Positions 1-8,683 of a stretch of DNA of 64,000 bases are shown here, one piece after another (position 1 is the stretch's first letter; every line of letters starts with the position of its first letter). The translations under genes and the position numbers were made by a program. Below the pieces are notes generated by a model that saw only the letters and a list, made by a program, of their open reading frames with translations, did no database searches and was not told where the DNA came from. Source of the DNA: Microbacterium sp. LWO13-1.2 (GTDB lineage: Bacteria; Actinomycetota; Actinomycetes; Actinomycetales; Microbacteriaceae); assembly GCF_038397725.1 (NCBI RefSeq), contig NZ_CP151634.1:62001-126000 (forward strand), given 5' to 3'.

Positions 1-124
1 CGACGCCCCAGACGTAGACGAGCAGGTTGAACACACCCACCTCGATCAGGGTGCTCACCCCGCCGACGATGAGGAAGCGGCCACCGACGGAGGCGAGTCG
101 GCGCAGGCGTGAGCGAATTTCCAT
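1..124 (-). CDS. GtrA family membrane protein, N-terminal part
   Basis: Only the first 41 codons are in the window; the gene runs off the left edge. Translation from the ATG at 124 gives a basic N-terminus (MEIRSRLRRLASVGGRF) followed by a hydrophobic stretch containing GGVSTLIEVGVFNLLVY. The pattern of basic residues, then FLIVGGVSTLIE..VFNLL, is typical of the first membrane segment of GtrA-like proteins, which are small four-helix proteins tied to lipid-linked sugar translocation. It is divergent from the GT2 gene at 189, a common pairing for glycan-decoration systems. Family assignment is fairly secure; the rest of the protein cannot be seen. Confidence 0.7.
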   Translation of the reverse strand, partial: MEIRSRLRRLASVGGRFLIVGGVSTLIEVGVFNLLVYVWGV

Positions 125-188
125 GTCTCCATTAGTCTAGAAGGGAGTGCGATCGTCCGCTCTCGACGCATCGCAGTGAGGTCCGCCA

Positions 189-971
189 GTGCCAGTAGCC
201 CATCTCGTCGTCGTCATGCCCGCCTACAACGAGGCAGAGGGCATCGGCGGCTTCATCGACGAGATCCGCGAGCACCTCGCGCCCGTCGCGGAACGGATCA
301 GTTTCGTCGTCGCCGACGACCAGTCCACCGACGGTACGCCCGCAGCACTCGACGGCATCGATGACGTGCACGTCGAGCGTCAGCCGGCCAACCGCGGCCA
401 CGGCCCCACCGCCCTCGCCGCGTACCGCGCCGGCATGACGCTCGATCCCGACGTGCTCGTGCACGTCGACGGTGACGGACAGTTCATCGGCCCAGACTTC
501 CCCCGGCTCGTCTCGGCGCTCGTGCGAGAGAACGCCGATGTCGTGCACGGTGTTCGCGACGGCCGCACCGACCCTTGGTTCCGCAAAGCCCTCACTGCAT
601 CGGTCGGCACGCTCATCGCTGTCGCCGCGGGCCGCCGCATCCCCGACGTCAACACTCCTCTGCGCGCCTACCGGCCGCAGGCGATCAACCGCCTTCTCGA
701 TGCGGTGCCGGCTGACGCTCTCGTTCCGCACGTGCACTTCTCACTGGCGGAGGCGCGTCTCGGCCTGACCGTCCGCTACCTCCGCGTGCTGAGCATCCCC
801 CGGCGCGGCGAATCCGAGACGGGCACGATGTGGGGCGGCACGCCCCGGCCGAGCCTCCCGCCGCAGCGACTGCGCCGCTTCGCACGCGCCGCTCTCGGCG
901 AGGTCTGGTCGTGGTCCCTCAAGCCGGGCGCTCCCCTGCGCAGCATCCCGACGGCTCCCGCCCAGCGATAG
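189..971 (+). CDS. Family 2 glycosyltransferase (polyprenol-phosphate sugar transferase type)
   Basis: A 260-residue cytosolic GT-A fold glycosyltransferase. The N-terminal VVVMPAYNEAEGIGGF is the classical GT2 nucleotide-sugar motif; DDQSTDGT follows near residue 40 and the DxD-type metal site DGDGQF lies near residues 95-100. No membrane segment is obvious, so it resembles the soluble dolichol-phosphate-mannose synthase type that loads a sugar from NDP-sugar onto a lipid carrier. The GTG start at 189 follows AGTGAGG at suitable spacing. The divergent GtrA gene and the following polytopic transferase suggest that the three make and use a lipid-linked sugar for envelope glycosylation. The exact sugar is unknown. 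Confidence 0.85.
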   Translation: MPVAHLVVVMPAYNEAEGIGGFIDEIREHLAPVAERISFVVADDQSTDGTPAALDGIDDVHVERQPANRGHGPTALAAYRAGMTLDPDVLVHVDGDGQFIGPDFPRLVSALVRENADVVHGVRDGRTDPWFRKALTASVGTLIAVAAGRRIPDVNTPLRAYRPQAINRLLDAVPADALVPHVHFSLAEARLGLTVRYLRVLSIPRRGESETGTMWGGTPRPSLPPQRLRRFARAALGEVWSWSLKPGAPLRSIPTAPAQR

Positions 972-1011
972 CCCGCACCGACGAGCCCCGCGAATGCCCG
1001 AAGGACAGCCC

Positions 1012-2484
1012 ATGAAGAACCTGCGCACTGCGATCTTCTGGCTGCTCGCGGCATCCCTCATCGCGGCGCACGTCATCGTCGGCTGGCACAGCCTCGTGAC
1101 CATGCGCCTGTGGGAGGACGAAGCGTTCAATCTCACGGTGCCGCTGAACCTGCTCGCCGGGCTCGGTTACACGAGTGACGGCGCTCTCTCCGGGTCGACG
1201 TTGACTCCCTTCGACCCGCGGATCTCCACCGGCGTCTCGGTGCTGCTTCCGGTCGCAACCGTCCTCGCGACCGGCATCGACCCGGTCATCGGCGCCCGGC
1301 TCATCCCTCTCGCATACTGGGTTCTGCTCCTCGCCGGCCTGGCCGTGCTCGGCCGGCGCATCGGCGGACGCTGGGCGGCACTCGTCGCCGTGGCCGTGCC
1401 GCTGGCGTTCAACTCGGCGCTGACGATCTCCCCGATCCAGGGTCCGGCCGATCTGCTCGGCGAGATTCCCGCCGCCGCGCTCATCGTGTGGGCCCTGGTC
1501 GTGCTGCCCCGGCGCGCCTGGCTGGCGGGCCTCCTCATCGGCCTCGCGGTGCAGGCCAAGCTCATCGCGCTGCTCGTGCTGCCCGCTTTTGCCGTGGCGC
1601 TCTGGATCCTCTCGCCCGGCCGTGGCGTGGACCGCCTCCGTGCGACCCTCACGCGTTCCTGGCTGCCTCTGTCGCTGGTCGCCCTCCCCACCTTCCTCGT
1701 CGAAGTCGCCGCCTTCGTCTCCCTGGGCGCGAGCGGGTACGTCGACCACCTCCGGGCCCTCGCCGGGTTCCTCCGCAGCGGCGGTCAGAACTACGAACCG
1801 ACCACGATCACGCAGAAGATCGGCACGCTGCTCGATGCCTGGTTCCTGCCGGGGTGGCTCACGCTGCTCGTCGCGCTCACGGCATCCGCCCTCATCGTCG
1901 GCGGGTTCATGATCGCGCGCCGCCGCGAAGCAGACTCCGACACCGCCATCCCTCCGGTCATCCAGTACTCCGTGCTCGCGGCCATCGTGGGTCTCGCCGC
2001 CTATGTCGGATGGTGGGCCACCGCATCCCACCTCCCGCTCTGGGTTCGCCACCCCTCGCCGGGTGTGTACGCGTTCCTGCCGATCCTTGCGGCCGTCGCC
2101 GTCTGGGGAATGCGGATGCTGTGGCAGACGCGCATTCGCCCCGCCCGCATCGCGGCGGTCGCCGGTTCGGCGCTCCTCGTGCTCGGACTCGGCGCCGGCG
2201 GTGCGCTGCACGCGTCATCGACCTTCACCCCCGGATGGGAGACGCTCGAGAGCCAGCGCGCCTCCGTCGCACCGATCCGCGCCTGGGCCGAAGAGAACGA
2301 CATCTCCTGGCTCGCCGCCCAGCCCTGGGGAGGCCCGACCTCGGCAGTGGTGCTGTCGGGGACTCATCTCGGCCTGTTCGATGCACCGGCCATGGCCGAG
2401 ACGCCGCGCCTCACGGTCGAAGCCTGCACCACCGACGTCCTCGTCGACGGACCGATCTATCGGGTCTGCGCCGCCCCGGAGTAG
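1012..2484 (+). CDS. Polytopic membrane protein, probable GT-C glycosyltransferase
   Basis: About 490 residues with roughly ten hydrophobic helices. The first external loop contains WEDEAFNLTVPLN, resembling the acidic loop (often DE) by which GT-C enzymes of the ArnT/PMT class bind a polyprenyl-phosphate sugar. I place the start at the ATG at 1012, because GAAGGAC lies 5-11 bases before it; an upstream ATG at 994 would put this ribosome site inside the gene. It follows the GT2 gene by 40 bases and probably uses its lipid-linked product. Its 3' end overlaps the convergent VanZ gene by 28 bases. The acceptor and sugar are not predictable. Confidence 0.7.
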   Translation: MKNLRTAIFWLLAASLIAAHVIVGWHSLVTMRLWEDEAFNLTVPLNLLAGLGYTSDGALSGSTLTPFDPRISTGVSVLLPVATVLATGIDPVIGARLIPLAYWVLLLAGLAVLGRRIGGRWAALVAVAVPLAFNSALTISPIQGPADLLGEIPAAALIVWALVVLPRRAWLAGLLIGLAVQAKLIALLVLPAFAVALWILSPGRGVDRLRATLTRSWLPLSLVALPTFLVEVAAFVSLGASGYVDHLRALAGFLRSGGQNYEPTTITQKIGTLLDAWFLPGWLTLLVALTASALIVGGFMIARRREADSDTAIPPVIQYSVLAAIVGLAAYVGWWATASHLPLWVRHPSPGVYAFLPILAAVAVWGMRMLWQTRIRPARIAAVAGSALLVLGLGAGGALHASSTFTPGWETLESQRASVAPIRAWAEENDISWLAAQPWGGPTSAVVLSGTHLGLFDAPAMAETPRLTVEACTTDVLVDGPIYRVCAAPE

Positions 2485-2975
2485 CTCGGCCCTCGGTGCC
2501 GGAGAAGACCTTCGAAGGCGGCGACGACGACGAGGCCGACGCAGGCTCCCGCGAAGTTCGCGATCAGGTCGATGACGGTCGGGCTCCGACCAACGAGCAG
2601 CAGCGCCTGGACGCCTTCGATGGTCAGCGTGGCGAGGAATCCGAGCGGAACCACGAGGTAGCGATGCCGATGGAGCATCATCGCAAGACCGGCACCGAGG
2701 GGAACGAACAGCAGCACGTTCGCCACGAATTCGACCCGCGTCGACGTGAGCGCCGGGACGATCTCGCGGATCCGCCGCAGCCAGGGCGAGATCCCGAAGT
2801 CCGATGGCTCCGGCCAGAAGACGATGTACACGAGGATCACGAGGTAGACGATCGCGACCGCCCAGATCCAGCCCCGCCGTCGTGCGGCGTGCGGGTTCGT
2901 ATGCACCGGAGTCTGCGCGGCCAGGCGCTGCGCTCGACGGGCTCCTGGAAGGTCGGGACGCGGCGGTATCTCCAT
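2457..2975 (-). CDS. VanZ family membrane protein
   Basis: About 172 residues with four hydrophobic helices. The order is a basic cytosolic N-terminus, a helix around WIWAVAIVYLVILVYIVFW, the loop FVANVLLFVPLGAGLAMML, and a further helix near LVVPLGFLATLTIEGVQ. NVLLFVPLG and IEGVQ are the VanZ-like signatures. Members of this family are linked to glycopeptide tolerance or envelope functions, but most chromosomal copies have no known role. The ATG at 2975 is preceded by GAAGGAG and is preferred; the open frame extends to 3023, only 3 bases from the divergent phosphatase gene. Confidence 0.75.
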   Translation of the reverse strand: MEIPPRPDLPGARRAQRLAAQTPVHTNPHAARRRGWIWAVAIVYLVILVYIVFWPEPSDFGISPWLRRIREIVPALTSTRVEFVANVLLFVPLGAGLAMMLHRHRYLVVPLGFLATLTIEGVQALLLVGRSPTVIDLIANFAGACVGLVVVAAFEGLLRHRGPSYSGAAQTR

Positions 2976-3026
2976 ATCGCGCTCCTTCGTTCCCCGGGTG
3001 GATCCCCCAACGAATAGTCTCATACA

Positions 3027-3974
3027 GTGCGCTTAGGAGTTCTCGACATCGGGTCGAACACCGTCCATCTGCTGGCTGCCGACGTCCGCCCAGGAGGTCG
3101 GCCGTTGGCGAAGACGAGCGACCGTACGGTCCTGCGGCTGATGCGCTATCTCACGCCCGATGGCGCGATCACCGAGGAAGGGGTCCTGGCGCTGATCGCT
3201 GCCGTCACACAGGCGCGCGCTGTCGCCGAGGCCGAGCGGGTCGATGCGCTGCTCGCCACCGCCACCAGTGCCGTGCGTGAAGCCCGCAACGGCGAAGACG
3301 TCATCGCGCGCATCGAAGCGGCTCTCGGGCAGCCTCTCCAGGTGCTCGACGGCGAGACCGAAGCCGAGCTCACCTTCCTCGCCGTGCGGCGATGGTTCGG
3401 GTGGTCGGCCGGTCAGCTGCTGCTTCTCGACATCGGCGGCGGATCGCTGGAGATCGCCGCCGGCGCAGAAGAGGTGCCGGCCGCCGCCGCATCCGTTCCG
3501 CTCGGCGCGGGGCGCATGACGGTGGAGTTCCTGCCCAACGATCCGCCGGGCGAAGACGACGTCGAACGGCTCCGCGAACACGCCGCCGCGACGCTGGCGC
3601 CGATCCTCCCCCGGTTCGCCGCCCTGCCGAAGCCCGACCACGTGGTCGGCTCTTCCAAAGCGATCCGCTCGCTCGCGCGGCTCGTCGGCTACCCCGCGCC
3701 CGGATGGTCGGGAAGCGATCGGATGCTGCTTCCGCGCACCGCGCTCGGATCGTGGATCCCGCGGCTGGCCCGGCTCCCCGCATCCGCCCGTCAGGAGCTT
3801 CCGGGCATCACCCCCGACCGCACCTTCCAGATCGTCGCCGCGGCCGTCTCGCTGCACACGACGATGCGCGCGCTCGATCTCGACGAACTCGAAGTCTCGC
3901 CCTGGGCCCTGCGCGAGGGCGTGCTGCTGCGTTACATCGAGCAGCTGACCTGGGGCGGCGTCGCCGAGCGCTGA
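3027..3974 (+). CDS. Ppx/GppA family phosphatase
   Basis: A 315-residue ASKHA-fold phosphatase that would hydrolyse polyphosphate or pppGpp. The N-terminal phosphate-1 motif LDIGSNTVHLL begins at residue 6, and the second nucleotide loop LLLDIGGGSLEIA lies near residue 132. The catalytic acid region is around DGETEAELTF. Length matches the short two-domain actinobacterial Ppx/GppA proteins, which lack the C-terminal HD domain. The start is GTG with no ribosome site, and there is very little space to the divergent gene, so translation may be leaderless. It converges on glmM across a strong palindrome at 4118-4157. Confidence 0.85.
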   Translation: MRLGVLDIGSNTVHLLAADVRPGGRPLAKTSDRTVLRLMRYLTPDGAITEEGVLALIAAVTQARAVAEAERVDALLATATSAVREARNGEDVIARIEAALGQPLQVLDGETEAELTFLAVRRWFGWSAGQLLLLDIGGGSLEIAAGAEEVPAAAASVPLGAGRMTVEFLPNDPPGEDDVERLREHAAATLAPILPRFAALPKPDHVVGSSKAIRSLARLVGYPAPGWSGSDRMLLPRTALGSWIPRLARLPASARQELPGITPDRTFQIVAAAVSLHTTMRALDLDELEVSPWALREGVLLRYIEQLTWGGVAER

Positions 3975-4028
3975 GCCCGAGCGGAGCGCCGTCCCCGTCA
4001 CCTCGCCCGCAGCCGCGTTCCGGCGTGC

Positions 4029-4088
4029 ACTTTGTCGGCTCAGAACACGGTCTGTCGGCGGAATCGGCCGTTCTGGACAGACAATCGT
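4029..4088. repeat. Imperfect inverted repeat downstream of the Ppx/GppA gene
   Basis: The left arm 4029-4046 (containing TTTGTCGGCTCAGAAC) and the right arm 4070-4088 (GTTCTGGACAGACAATCG) are imperfectly complementary. It lies just before the perfect palindrome at 4118. It could be a weak second terminator or a decayed hairpin element. It shares TTGTC with the hairpin units at 8.6 and 10 kb, but not enough to call it the same family. Confidence 0.25.
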
Positions 4089-4117
4089 GATTCCCCGCCG
4101 ACATTCCGACCGACAGC

Positions 4118-4157
4118 GAACCGGCCGGATGCTGAGATCTCAGCATCCGGCCGGTTC
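4118..4157. terminator. 40-bp perfect palindrome, likely bidirectional terminator
   Basis: The arm GAACCGGCCGGATGCTGAGA is followed directly by its exact reverse complement. Pairing can extend outward to about 4113-4162 if two G-U pairs are allowed. It sits between two convergent genes (phosphatase + and glmM -), so it would fold into a long hairpin in either transcript. There is no run of T on either side, as is common in actinobacteria. Confidence 0.75.
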
Positions 4158-4174
4158 GTTGTTCTGTACGTCTG

Positions 4175-5533
4175 TCAGAGCGCGAGGCGCTCACGAACGA
4201 CGTCTGCGAGGCGCTCTGCGTGCCGCTGAACGGACTCGGCATCTGCTGCCTCGACCATCACGCGCACGAGCGGCTCGGTGCCGGAGGCGCGCAGCAGCAC
4301 GCGTCCGGTCTCGCCCAGCTCGGCTTCGACCTCGCGGACCGCGGCGAGCACGCCTTCATCGTCGTTCACGCGCGAGCGGTCGACGCCGCGCACGTTGATG
4401 AGCACCTGCGGGTACACCTTCATCACCGAGGCGAGTTCTGCGGCCGACTTCTTCTTCCTGGCCATCTCCGCGACGAGGTGCAGACCGGTCAGCAGTCCGT
4501 CACCCGTCGTGGCGTACTCGCTCATGATGACGTGGCCGGACTGTTCGCCGCCGAGCGCGTATCCACCGGCGTTCATGTCCTCGAGGACGTAGCGGTCGCC
4601 GACAGCGGTCTGACGGACCGTGATGCCGTGCTCGCGCATCGCGACGTGCAAGCCCAGGTTGCTCATGACCGTCGCGACGAGCGTGTCGTCGACGAGGTGG
4701 CCGCGTTCCTTCATCGAAACCGCGAGGATCGCCATGATCTGGTCGCCGTCGATGACGTTGCCTTCGGCGTCGACCGCGAGGCAGCGGTCGGCGTCGCCGT
4801 CGTGCGCGATGCCGATGTCGGCTCCGAGACGAACGACGGCCTCAGCGAGCTTGTCCAAGTGAGTGGATCCCACGCCGTCGTTGATGTTCAGACCATCAGG
4901 ATCGGCGCCGATGACGGTGACTTCGGCGCCTGCATCCCGGAACGTCTCCGGGGAGACGCCTGCGGCCGCGCCGTGCGCGCAGTCGAGGAGAACGTGGATG
5001 CCGTCGAGCTGGTTCGGCAGCGAGCCGAGCAGGTGCACGACGTAGCGGTCCTCAGCATCCGAGAAACGGCTGATGCGACCGACACCGGCACCCGTGGGCT
5101 GAAGCTTCTCACCGGTCATCGCGTCTTCGATGCGCGCCTCGACGATGTCGGGGAGCTTCACTCCGCCGCGCGCGAAGATCTTGATGCCGTTGTCGGGAGC
5201 CGGGTTGTGCGAGGCGGACACCATGACACCGAAGTCGGCATCCCGGTCAGCGACCAGGAACGCGAGCGCCGGGGTGGGGATCACTCCCGCGTCGAGGACG
5301 TCAACGCCCGAGGATGCGAGTCCCGCGGCCACGGCGGCCGAGATGAAATGCCCGGAGACACGCGGGTCTCGGGCGATGACGGCGGTGAGCCGCTTGCCCT
5401 CGGCCTTGCGCGCCTCGGCAGTACGGCCCTGGCCCAGGACGACAGCAGTCGCCTGGGCCAGGGTGAGCGCGAGGTCGGCGGTGAGGATGCCATTGGCAAG
5501 CCCTCGCACACCGTCCGTGCCAAAGATCGGCAT
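4175..5533 (-). CDS. glmM: Phosphoglucosamine mutase
   Basis: GlmM interconverts glucosamine-6-phosphate and glucosamine-1-phosphate on the way to UDP-GlcNAc and peptidoglycan. The 452-residue length is normal. The N-terminal [11 protein letters not shown] is the substrate-binding signature, the phosphoserine loop [14 protein letters not shown] has the catalytic Ser at residue 108, the Mg loop DGDADRC lies near residue 248, and the C-terminal phosphate-binding [12 protein letters not shown] is intact. It follows rpsI by 14 bases, the usual actinobacterial rplM-rpsI-glmM order. Function and start are secure. Confidence 0.97.
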   Translation of the reverse strand: MPIFGTDGVRGLANGILTADLALTLAQATAVVLGQGRTAEARKAEGKRLTAVIARDPRVSGHFISAAVAAGLASSGVDVLDAGVIPTPALAFLVADRDADFGVMVSASHNPAPDNGIKIFARGGVKLPDIVEARIEDAMTGEKLQPTGAGVGRISRFSDAEDRYVVHLLGSLPNQLDGIHVLLDCAHGAAAGVSPETFRDAGAEVTVIGADPDGLNINDGVGSTHLDKLAEAVVRLGADIGIAHDGDADRCLAVDAEGNVIDGDQIMAILAVSMKERGHLVDDTLVATVMSNLGLHVAMREHGITVRQTAVGDRYVLEDMNAGGYALGGEQSGHVIMSEYATTGDGLLTGLHLVAEMARKKKSAAELASVMKVYPQVLINVRGVDRSRVNDDEGVLAAVREVEAELGETGRVLLRASGTEPLVRVMVEAADAESVQRHAERLADVVRERLAL

Positions 5534-5547
5534 CGGAGCAGTGGACC

Positions 5548-6033
5548 TTAACGCTTCGAGTACTGAGGCGCCTTGCGGGCCTTCTTGAGTCCAGCCTTCT
5601 TGCGCTCCTTGACGCGAGCATCGCGCGACAGGAAGCCGGCCTTCTTCAGGGTCGGACGGTTGTTCTCCTCGTCGACGCCGTTCAGCGAACGAGCGATGCC
5701 GAGACGCAGCGCGCCGGCCTGACCCGAGGGGCCACCACCGGAGATGCGGGCGATCACGTCGTACGCACCGGTGAGGTTCAGCACCGTGAACGGGTCGTTG
5801 ATCAGCTGCTGGTGCAGCTTGTTCGGGAAGTAGTCCTCGATCGTGCGGCCGTTGACCGTGATCGTGCCCGAGCCGGGAACGATGCGCACGCGGGCGATGG
5901 CCTGCTTGCGACGGCCGACAGCGGCACCCGGAACGCTCAGCACGGGGCGGGGAGCCGCCTCGACTGCTTCGGTCTCGGGAGTCGACGTCGAGAAGTTCTG
6001 GGGGGTTTCGTTGGTGTCCTGAATGTCAGCCAC
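5548..6033 (-). CDS. rpsI: 30S ribosomal protein S9
   Basis: A 161-residue S9. The C-terminal end KKAPQYSKR is the universally conserved tail that reaches the P-site tRNA, and the central [12 protein letters not shown] and [19 protein letters not shown] segments are standard. About 30 extra N-terminal residues, Glu/Thr-rich, precede the conserved core, as in other actinobacteria. It lies 27 bases after rplM and 14 bases before glmM and is surely co-transcribed with rplM. Confidence 0.98.
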   Translation of the reverse strand: MADIQDTNETPQNFSTSTPETEAVEAAPRPVLSVPGAAVGRRKQAIARVRIVPGSGTITVNGRTIEDYFPNKLHQQLINDPFTVLNLTGAYDVIARISGGGPSGQAGALRLGIARSLNGVDEENNRPTLKKAGFLSRDARVKERKKAGLKKARKAPQYSKR

Positions 6034-6060
6034 GAGTATGTCCTTAAGTCTTTACGGCGC

Positions 6061-6507
6061 TTACTGGGCGACCTGGTCGAGGGTGTACGGCTGGGGCTGC
6101 TGCGCGGAGTGCGGGTGCTCGGCACCGACGTACACCTTGAGCTTCGTCAGCTGCTGACGGCCCAGGCTGTTCTTCGGGAGCATGCCACGGATGGCCTTCT
6201 CCACAGCGCGAACCGGGTTCTTCTCGAGGAGCTCGGCGTAGGTGACCGACTTCAGGCCGCCCGGGTAACCGGAGTGGCGGTAGGCCAGCTTCTTCTGGAG
6301 CTTCTGACCGGTGAGCGCGACCTTCTCTGCGTTCACGATGATGACGAAGTCACCCGAGTCGATGTGGTTGGCGAAGGTGGGCTTGTGCTTGCCACGCAGG
6401 AGCGTTGCGGCGTGCGAGGCGAGACGGCCGAGAACGACGTCAGTGGCGTCGATGACGACCCAGTCACGCTGGACCTCGCCGGCCTTCGGGGTGTAAGTGC
6501 GCGTCAC
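6061..6507 (-). CDS. rplM: 50S ribosomal protein L13
   Basis: L13 binds 23S rRNA early in large-subunit assembly. I start it at the GTG at 6507 ([16 protein letters not shown]), giving 148 residues, the usual length. A longer open frame to 6603 adds residues unlike any L13. Conserved blocks are [28 protein letters not shown] and [15 protein letters not shown]. It is the first gene of the rplM-rpsI unit; a hairpin-rich leader lies upstream at 6550-6594. Confidence 0.96.
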   Translation of the reverse strand: MTRTYTPKAGEVQRDWVVIDATDVVLGRLASHAATLLRGKHKPTFANHIDSGDFVIIVNAEKVALTGQKLQKKLAYRHSGYPGGLKSVTYAELLEKNPVRAVEKAIRGMLPKNSLGRQQLTKLKVYVGAEHPHSAQQPQPYTLDQVAQ

Positions 6508-6549
6508 GATAGTGCTGCTTTCTTGTTCGAACGGAGGAGTTCGTGAATC

Positions 6550-6594
6550 CCACTCCGGGGTGGTTCTTCCCGAGAGGGAGGAACACGCCAGTGG
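6550..6594 (-). promoter_or_regulatory. Hairpin in the rplM 5' leader
   Basis: An inner stem pairs GTTCTTCCC (6563-6571) with GGGAGGAAC (6576-6584), one wobble position. An outer five-base stem is CCACT/AGTGG. It lies 43-87 bases before the rplM start on the minus strand. Autogenous leaders exist for L13 operons in other phyla, so a feedback element is possible, but I see no match to a named class. It could also be a simple processing hairpin. Confidence 0.3.
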
Positions 6595-6707
6595 AGGGCT
6601 CACGTTCGGATGATGTCCCGATCCGATTGCTCCGAAGAGCGCACCGAGAAGGGCACCAAAGAGTCAGCATACGCCATCCGGTGCCCCACTCTCAAACTGT
6701 GCGCGGC

Positions 6708-7460
6708 TCAGCCGATCGTGACGCGCCCCCCCGGCGGGAGCAGGCGCAGCCGATCGCCACGGTCGGCGAACTCGAACATCAGCCGCAGACGGTCACGCGT
6801 CTCCGAGAAGTGGAACCAGCCTTCGGCGTGGATGGGCACGATCACCGCATCCGCCAGCACCTCGGCAGCCTCCAGCGCAGTGCGGGCGTTCAGGGTCAGG
6901 TCGGAATCGCCGAAGCGACCGACGTTCGCCGCTCCCGCGAACAGGACGGCGACGTCGATACGCGGGAATCGCTCAGCGATCTCGCGGACGACATCGACCG
7001 AAGCGTTGTCACCGGAGACGTAGACGGTCGGCTCTCCGTCGCTCTGCAGGATGAAGCCGATGACGGGGCCGCTCAGCGCCTCCGCACCCTCCGGACCGTG
7101 CAGCGCCGGAACCGCCGTCACCGTGACATCGCCGACACGATGCTCCTGCCACGGGGCGAGACCGGTGACGTGCGGGATGCGGGTCGCGGAACCCTCGGTG
7201 CCGAGAACGAGCGGAACCTCCGGGAGCAGTGCTCGCCCCGCGTCGTCGAGGTTGTCGGCGTGCTCATCGTGCGACAGCAGGACGACATCGATCGCACCGA
7301 GGGCGGATGCCGGAACGGCCGGCCCGGTGAGCTTGTGCAGCGTGATGCCGCCGGGGTAGGAACCGGGCTCGTCGAAGGTCGGGTCGGTGAGGAATCCGAG
7401 TCCGCCGTAGGTGAAGTGAAGGGTCGGACCACCGACGAGGAGAGCGTTGATCTTTGTCAT
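6708..7460 (-). CDS. MBL-fold metal-dependent hydrolase (UlaG-like)
   Basis: About 250 residues with the metallo-beta-lactamase metal motif LLSHDEHADNLD near residue 70. It starts with a beta-strand region HFTYGGLGFLTDPTFDEPG and ends with PIHAEGWFHF, which carries a late metal-binding His. This matches the single-domain UlaG/RomA-like hydrolases, whose substrates vary and are mostly unknown. I prefer the ATG at 7460 (MTKINALLVGG) because similar proteins begin just before the first strand; an in-frame start at 7511 adds 17 residues. It is divergent from the GlxA-type regulator at 7531, which may control it. Confidence 0.75.
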   Translation of the reverse strand: MTKINALLVGGPTLHFTYGGLGFLTDPTFDEPGSYPGGITLHKLTGPAVPASALGAIDVVLLSHDEHADNLDDAGRALLPEVPLVLGTEGSATRIPHVTGLAPWQEHRVGDVTVTAVPALHGPEGAEALSGPVIGFILQSDGEPTVYVSGDNASVDVVREIAERFPRIDVAVLFAGAANVGRFGDSDLTLNARTALEAAEVLADAVIVPIHAEGWFHFSETRDRLRLMFEFADRGDRLRLLPPGGRVTIG

Positions 7461-7530
7461 GAGTCGAGTCTTCGGCATCCGGTCTCGGTAATCCAGTGGC
7501 CTGAATGCCATTGTTCGATAAGATCAGGCC

Positions 7531-8502
7531 ATGCCTGATTCCCGCCCACGCTTGCGCGTCGCCGTCCTCGCCTTCGCGCACATCAGTCCGTTCCACCTCT
7601 CGGTGCCGACATTGGTGTTCGGCGGCGCCGGACTCGACAGCGTGGACGGGCTGTACGACGTCGTCGTGTGTGCGGAGACTCCGGGATCACTCCCCACCGG
7701 CGCCGGGTACAGCATCACGGTCGACACCGGGCTCGACGCGATGACGGATGCTGATCTCGTCGTCATCCCGAGCTGGCGGTCCGACACGGATCCGAGCGAA
7801 GAGCTGCTCGACGCCGTCCGTGCGGCGCATGCGCGCGGCGCACGGATCGTCGGCCTGTGTCTGGGCACGTTCGTCGTGGCGGCATCCGGAGTCGCCGACG
7901 GCCGCGAAGTGTCGACTCATTGGGCTGCGGCGCGTCGTCTGGCCGCACGCGAGGCGAACGTCCGTGTGCGGGAGGACGTGCTGTGGAGCGATCTCGGCGA
8001 CGTCATCACTTCGGCCGGCGCCGCAGCCGCCCTGGACTGCTGCCTGCACATCGTCCGCTCCGACCACGGCAGCCTCGCAGCTGCGGCTCTCGCCCGGAGT
8101 CTGGTGCTCGCTCCGCACCGCACGGGGTCGCAGGCCCAGTACATCCCCGCGCCCGTCGTCGCCGCGACCGCCGACGATCCGATCGGGCGGGCCATGCTCT
8201 GGGCCCGCGAGCGGCTCGCCACCACGATCGACGTCGACAGCTGGGCGGCATCCGTGCACCTGTCGCGCCGCTCCTTCACCCGACGATTCCGGGATCGCAC
8301 CGCCACGAGCCCTCAGCAGTGGCTGCTGGACCAGCGCATCGAATGCGCGCGGACCCTGCTCGAAGGCGGCGTCGATTCCGTCGACCGCGTCGCCGAGCTG
8401 GCCGGCTTCGGCAGCGCCGTGTCGCTGCGCCTGCATTTTCGCAAACGGCTCGGCGTGAGCCCGGCAGCGCACCGCACGGCGTTCCGCACGAGCGCTGCCT
8501 GA
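7531..8502 (+). CDS. GlxA/FtrA-type AraC transcriptional regulator
   Basis: A 323-residue regulator with an N-terminal DJ-1/PfpI-like domain (residues about 1-175) and a C-terminal AraC HTH pair (about 220-318). The nucleophile-elbow region reads GARIVGLCLGTFVVAASGV, with a Cys in the DJ-1 position. The HTH part contains SVHLSRRSFTRRFRDRT and RVAELAGFGSAVSLRLHFRKRLGVSP. These proteins usually sense small molecules or metabolic stress. It is divergent from the MBL hydrolase with 70 bases between. Its last codons form one copy of the 21-bp direct repeat that bounds the downstream cassette. Confidence 0.88.
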   Translation: MPDSRPRLRVAVLAFAHISPFHLSVPTLVFGGAGLDSVDGLYDVVVCAETPGSLPTGAGYSITVDTGLDAMTDADLVVIPSWRSDTDPSEELLDAVRAAHARGARIVGLCLGTFVVAASGVADGREVSTHWAAARRLAAREANVRVREDVLWSDLGDVITSAGAAAALDCCLHIVRSDHGSLAAAALARSLVLAPHRTGSQAQYIPAPVVAATADDPIGRAMLWARERLATTIDVDSWAASVHLSRRSFTRRFRDRTATSPQQWLLDQRIECARTLLEGGVDSVDRVAELAGFGSAVSLRLHFRKRLGVSPAAHRTAFRTSAA

Positions 8503-8508
8503 AGTCAG
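8488..8508. repeat. Left 21-bp direct repeat of the cassette
   Basis: It matches 10207-10227 at 20 of 21 positions (A versus G at position 16). It covers the last four sense codons and the TGA of the AraC-type gene. Confidence 0.8.
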
Positions 8509-8567
8509 CCTCACTCACCCTCCCCTTCCCCCCTTCCCCTTCCTCCCTCACCCCCCACCTCCCTCAG
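8509..8567. other. Pyrimidine-rich tract
   Basis: About 50 bases right after the left direct repeat are almost only C and T on the plus strand, with a few A, for example CCCTCCCCTTCCCC. Such a run is out of place in the surrounding sequence. It could mark an old junction or form unusual DNA structure. It contains no coding sequence. Confidence 0.6.
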
Positions 8568-8569
8568 CA

Positions 8570-8620
8570 GGGGTCACAGATGGCCGCCTCAGGGCATCTG
8601 TTGCGGCAAACTGCGTCCCC
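8570..8620. repeat. Hairpin unit 1 (51 bp)
   Basis: Left arm 8570-8587 GGGGTCACAGATGGCCGC; right arm 8603-8620 GCGGCAAACTGCGTCCCC. The arms are 18 bp, match at 14 of 18 positions and enclose a 15-base loop. Both arms carry GCCGC/GCGGC where units 2 and 3 have GTCGC/GCGAC, a compensatory change. The linker TCGTCCTGGGCA (12 bases) joins it to unit 2. Confidence 0.8.
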
Positions 8621-8632
8621 TCGTCCTGGGCA

Positions 8633-8683
8633 GGGGGCGCAGTTTGTCGCCTCCGACGCCCGGACGCGACAATGTGCGTCCCC
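8633..8683. repeat. Hairpin unit 2 (51 bp)
   Basis: Left arm 8633-8650 GGGGGCGCAGTTTGTCGC; right arm 8666-8683 GCGACAATGTGCGTCCCC. The arms match at 15 of 18 positions around a 15-base loop. It begins exactly 63 bases after unit 1. Confidence 0.8.

Noticed and set aside
919..2211. Long minus-strand open frame opposite the membrane glycosyltransferase gene
   Set aside because: Its Arg/Gly/Glu/Asp-rich low-complexity translation is the usual antisense shadow of a high-GC gene; the plus-strand protein has membrane helices and a real start.
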